The translations under genes and the position numbers were made by a program. The notes below the pieces were generated by a model. The model was not told the origin of the DNA and ran no database searches. It saw nothing but the letters and a program-made list of their open reading frames with translations. Shown here piece by piece: positions 34,895-44,305 of a stretch of 64,000 bases of DNA. The stretch is from UBA1163 sp049513055 (GTDB lineage Bacteria; Desulfobacterota; BSN033; UBA1163), in contig JBEKWN010000026.1 of NCBI GenBank assembly GCA_049513055.1, forward strand, positions 1-64,000, read 5' to 3'. Within the stretch, counting starts at the first letter, position 1. The number at the start of each line of letters is the position of its first letter.

Positions 34895-35770
34895 ATGGCG
34901 CTCGTAATAGACATCATCATAGGCGGTCTCATTAATGGGAGCACATTTGCTCTTCTCGCTATTGGGTTTTCACTTATCTTCGGCGTAGCCCGTATCGTTA
35001 ACTTCGCTCATACCGCCTTCTACATGTTGGCTGCCTACTGTATCTATATCATTACCCAAAAAATGGGCCTTCATCCCGTTTGGGGCATGCTCGCAGCCAT
35101 TGTTCTGGTCACCCTGTTGGGCATGCTCTCCTATAAAGCTCTGATCAACCCTATCCGAGAGCATGAAGGTGCCGTACTGATAGCGACCATCGCCCTGGCG
35201 ATGATCTTTCAGGAAATTATGACTCTGATATTCACGGGCACCTTTTTGAGTGTGCCCGCACTCATCAAGGGGTATTTTATCCTCTTGGGGGTAAAGGTCT
35301 TTTATCAACAGCTCCTGACCTTCTGCGCCGCCTTGTTCATTTTGGCGGTGCTTTGGGTCTTCCTGATGAGAACGAACTTGGGCCTGGCCATTCGATCCAC
35401 TGCTCAAGATAGAGAAGTGGCCAACCTCATGGGGATCAACGAGGCCCGGGTGGCCATGATGACCATGGGGCTCTCCGTTGGGCTAGCCGGATTCACAGGC
35501 GCCATCGTCGTACCCCTCACCGTACTTGAACCACAGATGTGGGGGGCCCCGCTGGTCATGATGATGGCTGTCGTCGTATTAGGCGGGCTTGGCAGTCTCA
35601 AGGGCAGCTTCATTGCGGCATACATCCTGGGCTTTGCAGAAGCATTGGTGGTCTTTCTGGCTCCCATGGGTGCCTATCTGAAGGGTTCAGTGGCCCTCTC
35701 CATTATGATTCTGGTATTGCTCATACGTCCGGAAGGCCTCTTTGGCGTGTACTTCGAGGAAGAAAGGTAG
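34895..35770 (+). CDS. Liv-type ABC transporter permease (LivH), system 2
   Basis: ATG 34895 follows GAGGT; the frame is open upstream through the hairpin repeat, but that part is not coding. The 291-residue permease shows GGLINGSTFALLAIGFSLIFGVARIVNFAHTAF at the start and the AIRSTAQDREVANLMGI ATPase contact loop. It has eight or so membrane helices. The stop is followed at once by a copy of the ACCCCGTTAGAAAT element. Confidence 0.92.
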   Translation: MALVIDIIIGGLINGSTFALLAIGFSLIFGVARIVNFAHTAFYMLAAYCIYIITQKMGLHPVWGMLAAIVLVTLLGMLSYKALINPIREHEGAVLIATIALAMIFQEIMTLIFTGTFLSVPALIKGYFILLGVKVFYQQLLTFCAALFILAVLWVFLMRTNLGLAIRSTAQDREVANLMGINEARVAMMTMGLSVGLAGFTGAIVVPLTVLEPQMWGAPLVMMMAVVVLGGLGSLKGSFIAAYILGFAEALVVFLAPMGAYLKGSVALSIMILVLLIRPEGLFGVYFEEER

Positions 35771-35897
35771 ACCCCGTTAGAAGACCTTTCGCCCTTCTAA
35801 CGGGAGGGTTCACACGGGCTTTAAACCCCGTGCAATTTGCTCTAAAAGGAATGTTATTTTAATCCCCGCTATAAGCAGCGGGGCTTTCTAACGGGGT
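35771..35897. repeat. ACCCCGTTAGAAAT-type element, copy 3 (variant)
   Basis: This 127-bp element fills the livH-livM spacer exactly, from the base after the livH stop to 4 nt before the livM ATG. It starts ACCCCGTTAGAAG, holds an internal CTTCTAACGGG complement, and ends TTTCTAACGGGGT. It is longer and more diverged inside than the other copies, perhaps two nested units. Confidence 0.65.
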
Positions 35898-35901
35898 AGA
35901 C

Positions 35902-36859
35902 ATGGACCTCATTCTGTTTTATTTAAGAAAACTGTTTACCGTAGTCAGAAACGAAGTGCTTGTTCTCCCATCCCGTGTCGTCGTCATGCTCTTCTTTCTC
36001 TTTCTGCTCCTCTTGCCGGTGTTTACCAAAGATATCTATCTCCTGCGTATCTTTACTCTTACCAGTATCTTTGCCATATTCGCTGCGAGTTGGGATCTGC
36101 TTTCCGGCTTTACCGGCCAGATGAATTTCGGGCATGCCCTCTTCTTCGGAGTGGGGGCCTACGGCGCAGCTTTGCTCAATCTGCATGCGAGTATCCCTCC
36201 ATGGGCCAGCGTTCCCCTTGGCGCGTTATGTGCAGTTTTGGCAGGCCTTATCATAGGGATACCATGCCTCAGGCTCAGGAGAGTTGGGGATTTCAGGGAT
36301 TGTTCGACTGACTCAGACTCGGGTCGCTGATTACTACACCGTCGCCATCGTGATGCTCGGCCTGTGCACCATCATGTGGAAGATAACCGATTCCAATATC
36401 GGCATTATTTTCCATGCCATCCGGGAGGATGAAGTGGCTGTCAGGGCCGCCGGAGTCAACACGACACGTTACAAACTTTTGGCCTTCAGCCTCAGCGGTT
36501 TTTTTGCCGGGATATCCGGGGGGCTCTATGCTCATTTTATGAGGATTGCAGGCCCCTCAACCCTCGACTTGTTCTTGTCTTTCTCGGTGGTCATATACGC
36601 CATCTTCGGTGGGATCGTGACCATCTATGGCCCGGTCGGCGCGGTCTTCATCCTTTTTCCCTTGCTGGAGTTTCTCCGCATCGTGCAAGACTACCGAACA
36701 TTGCTGTTCGCAGTTGTGGTGCTATTGATACTTCTCTACATGCCTGATGGGCTTTTTCATTGGCTGCGGGACAAGATAGAAAAGGAGTGTCCCAGGTGCA
36801 AAATCAGGAATATCGCCACGCGTAATACATGCCGTATATGTACGGCGCCGTTGGACTAG
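35902..36859 (+). pseudogene. Liv-type permease (LivM), system 2, broken by an internal deletion and frameshift
   Basis: The first 128 residues are a normal LivM start (LLSGFTGQMNFGHALFFGVGAY, IGIPCLRLR). At about 36277-36280 the frame changes: the next LivM sequence (GELGISGIVRL, then YYTVAIVMLGL) continues in another frame to 36859. About 30-35 residues between LRLR and GELGIS, normally GPYLAI-TLAF sequence, are missing. The first frame stops at 36330. The C-terminus carries an unusual zinc-ribbon-like tail with C-x2-C twice (CPRC, CRIC). Either the gene is dead or the deletion is an assembly error; the intact neighbours in the operon favour checking the reads. Confidence 0.8.
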
Positions 36860-36972
36860 GAATATTTTGAGAGATTCTCGATGCTGGATCCTGGATACTC
36901 GATAAAGACATCACTTCATGTTGGATATCAGGCGTCATATGTGGGAACAAAACAAAGCAGGAGGATAAGGAA

Positions 36973-38682
36973 ATGAACGCAAAGGAAGCCTATGCTGCAA
37001 AACCCTGGTTGAAGCACTATCCCGAGGGTGTCTCTGACACTGTGGACATACCCACCATATCCGTTCCTGACCTCTTTGATCAGGTCGTGAAGAAATACGG
37101 CAATAAGACTGCGTTGATTTTTTACGGAAATAAGATCAGCTATGCAAAGCTGAAAGATCTGATCGACCGTTTTGCTACAGCCTTAGCCGATTTAGGAGTA
37201 AAGAAGGGTGACACCGTTGCCCTCTATCTCCTGAACTGCCCGCAATACGTCATCGCCTACTTCGCGGCCTTGAAAATCGGTGCGAAAGTCACCCCCATCA
37301 GCCCCGTTTACACCAGTCATGAAATAAAGCATCAACTCCAGGACAGCGATGCGACGACCGTGGTCTGTCAGGATATTCTGTACGACAATGTAGAGAAGAC
37401 CGGCATTGCCATGAAGAATGTCATCCTTACCAGCATTGCCGATTACTTGCCCACGCTCAAAAGGCTTTTAGGCAAGGGGGCCCTGGGAAAAGTCTATTCG
37501 GAAATGAAGGTTCCTACCCCCACGCACAGGGAACAGGCTGGCCTCCTTCAATTTCAGGACCTCATAAAGAAATACCCGCCTCAGCCTCCCAAAGTAACGA
37601 TCGACCCGGTGAGGGACATCGCAGCTCTTCCCTACACGGGGGGCACCACAGGGCTTCCCAAGGCAGCTATCCTCACCCACGCCAATATGGTCGCCTTGCA
37701 GGCTCAGGCAAAAACATTCTGGCCTTTCTTTGAAGAAGGCAACGAATTGGTCATGGCCTTTTTGCCCTTTTTCCACATCTATGGTCAGGTCGTCGTGATG
37801 CTCTCAAGTCTTGCTCAGGGCTTCACAATGGTCCTATTCACCACACCTGATATAGACGACATCCTATCAGCCATGGAAAGATATCAGGCATCCGGATTCT
37901 ATGGTGTGCCCACCATGTTTGAATACCTCAAGGAATATGAAAAAACAGACAGGGTCAATTGGAAGCGGCTCAAGCTGATCGCCTGTGGTGCAGATACCCT
38001 TCATGAATCGACCATTGAAGCATGGGAGAGAAGGACCGGGTCAAAGATCTTCGAGGGGTATGGGATGACCGAGACCACTGCCATGAGCCACGGTAGCCCT
38101 TATCAAAGGCCCAAAAGGGGTTCTTTCGGAGTGCCCCTGCCCGGTATGAAGGCCGCCATTATCGAATACGAAGGCACGGGTTTCTTGCCGCCCGGTGAGG
38201 TTGGGGAATTGATTCTGAACGGGCCGAACATTATGCAAGGCTATTGGAAAAGGGAGGAGGAAACCCGGGAGGCATTGATCGACATTGACGGAGAGAAGTG
38301 GCTCAGAACCGGAGATCTTGTCAACATGGATGAGGAAGGTTATTTCCACTTCTTTGACCGCAAACGGGATCTTATTAAGTACAAGGGATATTCGGTCTTC
38401 GCCAGACATGTCGAAGAGGTTCTTTACCAGCATCCTCAAATCAAGGCTGCTGGCGTCGTGGGAGTGCCCGACCCAAAAGTGGGTAGTCTGATCAAGGCCT
38501 ATGTGGTCCTGGAAAGCGAAGCCCGGGGTAAAATTTCTGAAGAGGAAATTATTAACTTCTGTAAAGAAAATCTCGCCCACTACAAAGTTCCCAAGATTAT
38601 CGAATTCAGGGGCGAGCTCCCGAAGACGGACGTAGGAAAAGTTTCGCGCAGGGAGTTGAGAGAAGAGGGTGAAGAGCGCTGA
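36973..38682 (+). CDS. AMP-forming acyl-CoA ligase within Liv system 2
   Basis: The 569-residue ligase shows YTGGTTGLPKAAILTH, GYGMTETTA, the WLRTGDLVNMDEEGYFHFFDRKRD motif and LPKTDVGKVSRREL. It is inserted between the permease and ATPase genes of the transporter and overlaps translation with livG (stop TGA 38680-38682, next ATG 38684). That coupling argues that the acid imported by this transporter is the acid activated by this ligase. The ATG has AGGAGG upstream. Confidence 0.9.
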   Translation: MNAKEAYAAKPWLKHYPEGVSDTVDIPTISVPDLFDQVVKKYGNKTALIFYGNKISYAKLKDLIDRFATALADLGVKKGDTVALYLLNCPQYVIAYFAALKIGAKVTPISPVYTSHEIKHQLQDSDATTVVCQDILYDNVEKTGIAMKNVILTSIADYLPTLKRLLGKGALGKVYSEMKVPTPTHREQAGLLQFQDLIKKYPPQPPKVTIDPVRDIAALPYTGGTTGLPKAAILTHANMVALQAQAKTFWPFFEEGNELVMAFLPFFHIYGQVVVMLSSLAQGFTMVLFTTPDIDDILSAMERYQASGFYGVPTMFEYLKEYEKTDRVNWKRLKLIACGADTLHESTIEAWERRTGSKIFEGYGMTETTAMSHGSPYQRPKRGSFGVPLPGMKAAIIEYEGTGFLPPGEVGELILNGPNIMQGYWKREEETREALIDIDGEKWLRTGDLVNMDEEGYFHFFDRKRDLIKYKGYSVFARHVEEVLYQHPQIKAAGVVGVPDPKVGSLIKAYVVLESEARGKISEEEIINFCKENLAHYKVPKIIEFRGELPKTDVGKVSRRELREEGEER

Positions 38683-38683
38683 T

Positions 38684-39451
38684 ATGACCCAATCCTTCCT
38701 TGAAATCAAAGGACTCACCAAAAACTTCGGCGGTCTCCGGGCAGTCAACGACATCGGCTTTTCCATGGAAAGGGATCAGATCCTAGGTCTGATTGGTCCG
38801 AACGGCGCTGGCAAGACCACGCTGCTGCGGCTGATCACCGGCATTCTGAAACCGGATAACGGAAGCGTCCGTTTCATGGGAAAGGAAATCGTAGGCCGCA
38901 AGACCTGGAACATCGTCAATATGGGCATCGCCTGTACCTTCCAGAACATGAGACCTTTCCGGCGACTCCCTATCATCGCCAACGTCATGGTTTCCTGCCT
39001 TTCCCCACGTGCCATGAAGAGGGGAGAATGGGTCAAGCGGTTGGAGGCAAAGGCTATGGATGCCCTGGAATTCGCAGGCATTTCAGATATGGCGCGAGAA
39101 AAGGCCTCTACGCTTTCACAGGGTGACCTTAAAAGGCTGGAAGTGGCGCGGGCCGTGGCCACGGAGCCGGAATTGCTCCTCCTAGATGAGCCTTTCGGTG
39201 GGCTGAGTCCTGCTGAGACTGATCTCATGGCCAAATCCATCAAGCGCCTGCACAAGGGTGGCCGTTTTGGTCGATTGCACAGCGAAGGACCGGCCATGAT
39301 CATCGTCGAACATAAGCTTCAATGGTTGATGAAGATCGTGGATCGTATTATTGTCTTGAATTTCGGGACCATCATTGCCAACGGAACGCCCGATGAAATC
39401 ATCAAAAATCCTCAAGTGATTGAGGCCTACCTCGGAGGAGGAGATATCTAG
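38684..39451 (+). CDS. Liv-type ABC transporter ATPase (LivG), system 2
   Basis: From ATG 38684, one base after the ligase stop, 255 residues. Walker A is GPNGAGKTT, then TFQNMRPFR, the signature LSQGDLKRLEVARAV, Walker B LLLDEPFGGL and VEHKLQWLM. A short insertion (KGGRFGRLHSEGP) precedes the switch histidine strand, longer than in system 1. It couples to LivF two bases downstream. Confidence 0.92.
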   Translation: MTQSFLEIKGLTKNFGGLRAVNDIGFSMERDQILGLIGPNGAGKTTLLRLITGILKPDNGSVRFMGKEIVGRKTWNIVNMGIACTFQNMRPFRRLPIIANVMVSCLSPRAMKRGEWVKRLEAKAMDALEFAGISDMAREKASTLSQGDLKRLEVARAVATEPELLLLDEPFGGLSPAETDLMAKSIKRLHKGGRFGRLHSEGPAMIIVEHKLQWLMKIVDRIIVLNFGTIIANGTPDEIIKNPQVIEAYLGGGDI

Positions 39452-39453
39452 GC

Positions 39454-40203
39454 GTGCTGCTTGAAGTTGCCAATTTATCGGTTTGGTATGACAAGGCCAT
39501 GCTCATTAACAATTTGAGCATGGGTGTCGATGCAGGTGAACTGGTCAGCCTTGTGGGTCCCAATGGGGCTGGCAAATCGACCCTGCTAAGAGCCATCACC
39601 GGATTGGTAGCCTGGGAGAGGGAGCTTACGCGCAGGTCAGCCCATGGTGATATTATTCTTGAGGGTGCGGTAACCTTTGATGGAGAGCGAATCGATCAGA
39701 TACCTGCCCATGAAATCGTTAAGCGAGGTCTGACCCTTTGTCCAGAGAGGCGAAGGCCGTTCCGAGAGATGACGGCGATCGATAATCTCATGGCCGGGTC
39801 TTACCTGTTGAAGGACAAGGACGAAATTCGGGATAACTTAGACAAAGTATATCAACTGTTTCCCGTGCTACAGGATCGATCAAACCAGATCTCCGGGACA
39901 CTCTCCGGCGGGGAGCAGCAGATGCTCGCCATTGGCAGGGCATTAATGTCTAAACCCAAACTGTTGTGCATTGATGAGCCCTCGACGGGCCTTGCCCCCA
40001 TTTTGCGAGCAGAGGTATTTCAGAAGATCGGAGAGATCCACAAGTTAGGTATCACCGTCTTGCTCGTTGAACAGGACGTGAGCACGGTCTTCAAAATGAC
40101 CTCCCGCAACTATGTCCTCTCCTCTGGAAAAATTATCGCCGAAGGAACCGGCGAGCAATTGCTTCAAAACGAGGTTCTTCGTAAAACGTACCTGGGGCTC
40201 TAG
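39454..40203 (+). CDS. Liv-type ABC transporter ATPase (LivF), system 2
   Basis: GTG start at 39454 with GGAGGAGGAG upstream; 249 residues. Walker A GPNGAGKST, signature LSGGEQQMLAIGRALM, Walker B LLCIDEPSTGL and VEQDVSTVF are present. A small insertion at about residues 52-70 (RSAHGDIILEGAV) enlarges the antiparallel sheet. It is the last transporter gene of system 2. Confidence 0.92.
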   Translation: MLLEVANLSVWYDKAMLINNLSMGVDAGELVSLVGPNGAGKSTLLRAITGLVAWERELTRRSAHGDIILEGAVTFDGERIDQIPAHEIVKRGLTLCPERRRPFREMTAIDNLMAGSYLLKDKDEIRDNLDKVYQLFPVLQDRSNQISGTLSGGEQQMLAIGRALMSKPKLLCIDEPSTGLAPILRAEVFQKIGEIHKLGITVLLVEQDVSTVFKMTSRNYVLSSGKIIAEGTGEQLLQNEVLRKTYLGL

Positions 40204-40292
40204 CGGGTCTGCCTCTGGCAGAGCTATTAGGGTACCCGAATATCTTCCGATGCCTTCTCCTTGACACACAACCGCTTCTCCTTGGAAAAAGA

Positions 40293-40320
40293 TTTACAAT
40301 GTTGAACCTAATAATATGAT
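40293..40320 (+). promoter_or_regulatory. Sigma-70-like promoter before the ligase/CoA-transferase run
   Basis: TTTACA (40293-40298) and TATGAT (40315-40320) are 16 bp apart in the 267-nt gap that follows livF of system 2, about 150 nt before the ligase start at 40471. Confidence 0.5.
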
Positions 40321-40470
40321 ACTCATCGATCTCATGGCTGGTTGGCTTCTGACGAACGTTGAAAAAGGGAAAGCGATCTTTATTTTCTAATTAATCTCGA
40401 TACCATTGATCATGTTTGGCCGGAGGTCAAGGGATGAGTTTATTGAATAGGTAAAGGGTAAGGTGGGATC

Positions 40471-42000
40471 GTGAATATTTCCAACCTTCTCATTGAGAAC
40501 AGTGTACGAATGCCTGAGCATCCAGCCATTCGTTTCCTGGAACAAACAATCACCTATGAAGAATTAAACAGACAGGTGGATTGCTTGTCCCATGGACTCG
40601 TTCGTGCGGGACTCCACCCCAGAGATACCTGCGTATTGATGATGCCTAACTCTATAGATTGGGCTATCGTTTACTATGCATTAGCTAAAGTTGGGGCTGT
40701 AGTTCTCCCAGTGAACTTCCTTTATAGAGTGGGAGAGCTTGAGCACATTTTTAAGGACTCTGGGGCACGGGCTTTCATCGGCCACAAAGACTACTTGGAA
40801 CACCCTCGTCTGGTTATGGAGCACCTCCAAAAGATGGATCTCCGCATCGCCCAAGGTGTATCGCAAGGCCAGGGATTCATATCCCTGGAGGAACTCTTCA
40901 TTGATGAAGGTGCATTTCATCCCTATCCAACCCGGGATGACGACACATGGGCCGTCATCTACACCAGTGGCACCACCGGCCATCCCAAAGGAGCTATGCT
41001 CACTCACTACAATCTGACAAACAACGCCATGACCGTGGCCAACATGCGTTCAACCGATCCCCATGACGTGGTTTTCGGCGTCCTACCTCTTTTCCACATC
41101 TATGGGCAGACAAGCGTGTTCAACTCTTCTATTTATCTGGGTTTGACCATCCGGCTGTGGCCCCACTTCAATGCTGAGGAGTTGTTTTCCGCTATCGAGG
41201 AGGAGAGCTCGATCTTGATCGCAGTACCCACCATTTTCAACCGCTTGGTGGAGTTAGCCGATGTTCGTCCGCCGAGGCGATCCAGGCTTCGGTTTTGTGT
41301 CTCAGGTGGTGCCTCTCTTCCATTGGAAGTGCTTCGCCGATTTGAGGATCGCTTCCATACCATCATCTATGAAGGATACGGACTTACCGAGTGCTCGCCA
41401 GTGTGTGTGGAAAACCCCTTCGGTCGACAAACCCGACCTGGATCCATTGGCCTTGCCATTCCGGGGTTTGAGGCACGTATCGTGAACGATCAGGATGAAG
41501 ATGTCTCCATGGGAGCAGTAGGAGAACTCATTATCCGCGGACCCGGCGTAATGAAAGGATACCTTAACCAACCCGGAGCCACTGCCGAAACTCTCCGGGG
41601 AGGATGGTTACACACGGGCGACCTCGCCCGCATGGATGAGGAAAGATACATCTACATTGTGGACCGAAAGAAGGAAATGATCATCCGCGGAGGATATAAT
41701 GTGTACCCACGAGAGATTGAGGAGATCCTTTACACCCATCCGGACGTGGTCGAAGCTGCAGTAGTGGGCGTTCCGCATCCCGATTTGGGGGAAGAAGTAA
41801 CCGCAGTTGTTGTGCTTCGCCAAGGGGCTTGCGCTACACCAGAGGAGTTGAGTCAGTTCGTCAAGGAGCGGGTAGCACCCTATAAGTATCCAAGAAGCAT
41901 CCAGCTGGTGAAGGAGCTACCCAAGAGCCATACTGGGAAGATCCTCAGAAAAATCCTTAGGGAAGAAGAGATGAAGAAAAGCTCCAATCGCCCAAGCTGA
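40471..42000 (+). CDS. AMP-forming long-chain-type acyl-CoA ligase
   Basis: GTG start with AAGGTGGGA upstream; 509 residues. YTSGTTGHPKGAMLTHYN, GYGLTECSPV, WLHTGDLARMDEERYIYIVDRKKEMI, GGYNVYPREIEE and the LPKSHTGKILRK catalytic-lysine block identify an FadD-like ligase. At about 510 residues it matches the shorter bacterial FadD group. It is followed in the same direction by a CoA-transferase, so two different ways of making CoA esters are adjacent. Confidence 0.9.
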   Translation: MNISNLLIENSVRMPEHPAIRFLEQTITYEELNRQVDCLSHGLVRAGLHPRDTCVLMMPNSIDWAIVYYALAKVGAVVLPVNFLYRVGELEHIFKDSGARAFIGHKDYLEHPRLVMEHLQKMDLRIAQGVSQGQGFISLEELFIDEGAFHPYPTRDDDTWAVIYTSGTTGHPKGAMLTHYNLTNNAMTVANMRSTDPHDVVFGVLPLFHIYGQTSVFNSSIYLGLTIRLWPHFNAEELFSAIEEESSILIAVPTIFNRLVELADVRPPRRSRLRFCVSGGASLPLEVLRRFEDRFHTIIYEGYGLTECSPVCVENPFGRQTRPGSIGLAIPGFEARIVNDQDEDVSMGAVGELIIRGPGVMKGYLNQPGATAETLRGGWLHTGDLARMDEERYIYIVDRKKEMIIRGGYNVYPREIEEILYTHPDVVEAAVVGVPHPDLGEEVTAVVVLRQGACATPEELSQFVKERVAPYKYPRSIQLVKELPKSHTGKILRKILREEEMKKSSNRPS

Positions 42001-42069
42001 TCCTCCCAAAAAAACTCACTTGAACTCTCATGTTTATTGTCAAGACGGCAAAGAATGTAGGAGGGAAGA

Positions 42070-43134
42070 ATGTCCGGGGAAAACCAAAATAAGGTTATGA
42101 CCACCCAGGAGGCCATCAGTCGTTTTGTGAACGACGGCGACCATCTCGTGATCGGCAACTACACGGTGGGCACCTGCTACAACCAGATTACTGAGATCGT
42201 CCGCCAGCGCAAGAAGGGGTTGGTCATCTACAGCCAGTCCGGGGTGTTTGACGTGGAAATGCTGATCGCCGGCGACTGCGTGAGCCGGGTGGTAACCACC
42301 TATTGCATGCGCTCGGGGGGCCGTTCCGGCGGAAGTATGTTGGAGCGCTACCAGCGGGCTGGAAAGATCGAAGTCGAGGACTACTCGAACTTCACGTACA
42401 ACGCCCGGCTGACCGCGGGGGCCCAGGGCTACTCTTTTATGCCCGTGCTTCCCGGAATCATGGCCTCGGATGTATTCAAAGTCCGGGACTTCATGGGTGA
42501 CGGGAAGTTCGGTGTGGTCAAGTGCCCCTTCACAGGCCGGGATGTGCCGGTGGTTCCCGCGGCCAAACCGGACGTCTGCGTCGTGCACGTGCAGCGGGCG
42601 GACAAGTTCGGGAATGCCCAGTATTGGGGCTCCCTGGGTTCGGTATCCTGGGCGTGCTTAGCCAGCAAAAGGGTAATCGTGAGCTGTGAGGAGATCGTGG
42701 ACCACGAGATCATCAAATCCTCTCCGAATTACACAATCGTGCCCGGGTTCCGGGTGAACGCGGTGATCGAGGAGCCGAGGGGGGCCCACCCGGCCGAACT
42801 CTCGGGTTACTACAACATGGACATTCTATTCTGGGCCATGATGGATCTCGCCAACCGGAGCGAGCAAGGCTTCAAGGCCTGGATGAAGGAATGGGTCTAT
42901 GACCTGCCCAGCCGGGCGGCCTATCTTGAGCATTATATCGATCGCTTCGGCAAGGAGCCTCTCGACAAGATCAATGCCCGGCCTTACTACTCCGCACCGG
43001 TGAACTACGGCTCGGCCTTCACATCCATGTGGGATGACGAGGGCAAAATGTTACTGTTCGATATGACCCGGGGAGAGTTCGAAAAATTACTGGAAGAAAG
43101 GGGGTTGTTGATCGATGTCTCCAAAAGCGACTAA
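42070..43134 (+). CDS. CoA-transferase subunit A (GctA/IpdA-like)
   Basis: The 354-residue subunit belongs to CoA-transferase family I, glutaconate CoA-transferase A type: VNDGDHLVIGNYTVG, SGGRSGGSMLERY, NARLTAGAQGYSFMPV and DVCVVHVQRADKFGNAQYWG. It forms a heteromer with the B subunit encoded downstream, whose start overlaps this gene by 20 nt. The AGGAGGGAAGA site is good. It would move CoA from acetyl-CoA or another donor to a dicarboxylic or branched acid, or, as in the related IpdAB, hydrolyse a ring-opened CoA ester. Confidence 0.85.
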   Translation: MSGENQNKVMTTQEAISRFVNDGDHLVIGNYTVGTCYNQITEIVRQRKKGLVIYSQSGVFDVEMLIAGDCVSRVVTTYCMRSGGRSGGSMLERYQRAGKIEVEDYSNFTYNARLTAGAQGYSFMPVLPGIMASDVFKVRDFMGDGKFGVVKCPFTGRDVPVVPAAKPDVCVVHVQRADKFGNAQYWGSLGSVSWACLASKRVIVSCEEIVDHEIIKSSPNYTIVPGFRVNAVIEEPRGAHPAELSGYYNMDILFWAMMDLANRSEQGFKAWMKEWVYDLPSRAAYLEHYIDRFGKEPLDKINARPYYSAPVNYGSAFTSMWDDEGKMLLFDMTRGEFEKLLEERGLLIDVSKSD

Positions 43135-43951
43135 AGAAGAGCTGATGATCATCGCGGTGGCCCGCGAGATCAAGGATTACGAAAGGGTCTTGCTCGGGGT
43201 CGGTCTGCCCACTACTGCCGGTAGCTTGGCAAAGGCCACCCATGCTCCAAATGTCGTTCTCATGACCGAGGCTGGCATCATTGACTTCAAGCCACTGGTA
43301 CCCCCTAACCATATAGCAGACGTCATGTGCCTGCGAGGTTACTCGTATGCCCTCGATCTTTTCAATACCTTCACTACCATCAATTACCGGGGTTTTGTGG
43401 ACAAGGCCATCCTGGGCGTAGGCCAGGTGGACAGATACGGCAACATCAACACCTCCTTCGTAGGCGGCACCCCCAAAACCGGAATGCGGCTCACCGGCGC
43501 TGGTGGGGCGCCCGACTTCGTCTCCTACGCCAAGGAAACCATCCTCACTTTGAAAGGGGGCGAGTTCGTGGACAAACTCGACTACTTCACCTCCCCTGGA
43601 TACCTGGGGGGCGGCGATGAACGTGACCGCTGTGGACTCTTTGCCATAGGTTCCGGACCCAGCATGATGATCTCTAACGAGGCCATCTTCCGCTTCGACA
43701 AGAAGACTAAGGAGGTTTATCTGGAGTCTTTACTCCCGGGTGTCGATCTCAACAAGGTCACGTCTAAGGTCCCTTGGGACCTCCAGGTGGCCAACACTCT
43801 AAAACCTTTCCCAATTCCTACTGAGGAGGAAATCAATTACATCCGTACCTTCGCTCCTCAGCACTGTGTTCCCCGCCAGATCATGTATGAGCTTGCTGTA
43901 AAAAAATTGTTAGAGTTCGCGGGAGGAAAGCGAAAGGGGAAGTCAGGTTGA
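43115..43951 (+). CDS. CoA-transferase subunit B (GctB/IpdB-like)
   Basis: The 278-residue partner of the preceding gene has the family glutamate region MTEAGIIDFKP, where Glu52 sits at the expected catalytic position, together with GVGQVDRYGNINTSFV and GAGGAPDFVSYAKETI. Presence of this Glu favours true transferase activity over the hydrolase variant. The overlap with subunit A means coupled translation. It closes the plus-strand run. Confidence 0.85.
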   Translation: MSPKATKEELMIIAVAREIKDYERVLLGVGLPTTAGSLAKATHAPNVVLMTEAGIIDFKPLVPPNHIADVMCLRGYSYALDLFNTFTTINYRGFVDKAILGVGQVDRYGNINTSFVGGTPKTGMRLTGAGGAPDFVSYAKETILTLKGGEFVDKLDYFTSPGYLGGGDERDRCGLFAIGSGPSMMISNEAIFRFDKKTKEVYLESLLPGVDLNKVTSKVPWDLQVANTLKPFPIPTEEEINYIRTFAPQHCVPRQIMYELAVKKLLEFAGGKRKGKSG

Positions 43952-44305
43952 GGTGCGATCGACTAAAAAGTGCAGATGTCGGTTATCTATCCTTAATTTT
44001 TCCAGCTGTAAAAGGAGAAAAGGATGATTGCCGAAGTCATTTTTTGATAAGGGGTGAAGGTTTCAGGGACAGGCATCGGAAATATAGGATTCAAACTTAT
44101 TACCAATGGCTGACTCCCCAAACTTGTCGTTCGATTATCTTGTTACAGATTTGAGCTGTCCGTAAGGACATTTATGAATTAGCTAAGGTGCCTAAAAAAT
44201 TTAGCGTTAACTGGCCCAGGGAAGTATCATAGGAAAATTTTGAATGAGATGCTCAGAATCTCGACGGAAAGTGGAGATTGTTGCTGTTTCTGCTTCTTGA
44301 TCATT
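43952..44305. other. Convergent intergenic region, no gene seen
   Basis: About 350 nt lie between converging genes. Short frames are interrupted and unlike any family I recognise. There is no clear terminator hairpin; only a weak GTCC/GGAC stem near 44158 was seen. Confidence 0.4.

Noticed and set aside
36270..36345. TGA ending the first LivM frame (36328-36330) as another selenocysteine codon
   Set aside because: Sequence just before the TGA is already out of the LivM family frame, and homology resumes in another frame upstream of it, so this is a frameshift, not a recoded stop.
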